The notes below the pieces were generated by a model. The model worked only from the letters and a program-made list of their open reading frames with translations, did not search any database and was not told the DNA's origin. Of a DNA stretch of 64,000 nucleotides, positions 63,971 to 64,000 are shown one piece after another (the stretch's first letter is position 1; every line of letters begins with the position of its first letter). The DNA comes from Nonomuraea sp. PA05. GTDB lineage: Bacteria > Actinomycetota > Actinomycetes > Streptosporangiales > Streptosporangiaceae. Location: NCBI RefSeq assembly GCF_008086045.1, contig NZ_VSEY01000019.1:175785-239784 (forward strand). The letters run 5' to 3'. The translations under genes and the position numbers were made by a program.

Positions 63971-64000
63971 TTGTCCGGCGGTGACCTACTCTCCCACACC
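63971..64000 (-). rRNA. rrf: 5S ribosomal RNA, 3' end (cut by window edge)
   Basis: The minus strand reads GGTGTGGGAGAGTAGGTCAC followed by CGCCGGACAA, which is the conserved 3' end of bacterial 5S rRNA (helix I closing strand and the GGGAGAGUAGG segment). The rest of the operon should lie to the right. Confidence 0.88.

Overview
The window is high-GC DNA with dense genes, frequent GTG starts and overlapping ends. It carries PASTA-type Ser/Thr kinases, an ECF41-type sigma factor, LLM-class flavin/F420 enzymes, PucR regulators and a non-mevalonate isoprenoid gene pair. This points to a filamentous actinobacterium. A member of the Streptosporangiaceae (Nonomuraea-like) is my best guess, but that is an inference from gene content, not a phylogeny. 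The right edge enters an rRNA operon on the minus strand (3' end of 5S rRNA and its terminator). I see no prophage, integrase, intact insertion sequence, CRISPR array or tRNA gene.

Layout, left: a truncated MMPL exporter faces its TetR repressor across a perfect operator (1-779). A ROK repressor faces a sugar operon with a Gfo/Idh dehydrogenase, a binding lipoprotein and two permeases but no ATPase (776-6143). Next come a large unknown protein, an SDR/MerR pair, an alpha/beta hydrolase, a quinone-oxidoreductase-like enzyme, and an NDH-2-like flavoprotein next to its likely ECF41 sigma factor (6228-14081). Three Ser/Thr kinases follow in tandem; the last two share an extracytoplasmic domain (14409-19841). 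Three LLM oxidoreductases sit at 19890-22905. A HipA-like kinase/DUF3037 pair and a PAS-GAF-SpoIIE phosphatase follow (24196-27160).

Middle: a GNAT enzyme, ispG and dxr are remnants of the usual actinobacterial dxr-rip-ispG-GNAT block. Here rip is absent, and a secreted TAP-like peptidase and a modular glucuronoyl esterase (CE15-FN3-CBM2) separate ispG from the GNAT gene. Two paralogous secreted trypsin-like proteases follow. A nitrogen/amine catabolism region then carries an aldehyde dehydrogenase, TetR, PucR and gabT, and farther on a periplasmic-type binding protein, mmsA and a class III aminotransferase (37703-47628). This region probably converts omega-amino acids (GABA, beta-alanine) through semialdehydes to central metabolites.

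Right: a membrane-bound NACHT NTPase; an MFS drug exporter and its TetR with three operator boxes; an acyl-CoA synthetase with a second PucR regulator; a cupin whose 3' end is tandemly duplicated; an O-methyltransferase; and trpS. The trpS gene is preceded by a 14-codon leader peptide with adjacent Trp codons and mutually exclusive hairpins, which is a classic attenuator. The window closes with a secreted NAGPA-type glycosidase, a LysE gene fragment beside 37-bp repeats, and a 1217-residue membrane NB-ARC/TPR protein with twelve near-identical 42-residue repeats, immediately before the rRNA operon. The most rewarding leads are the trpS attenuator, the two STAND-type NTPases, the kinase trio and a candidate small RNA downstream of ispG.
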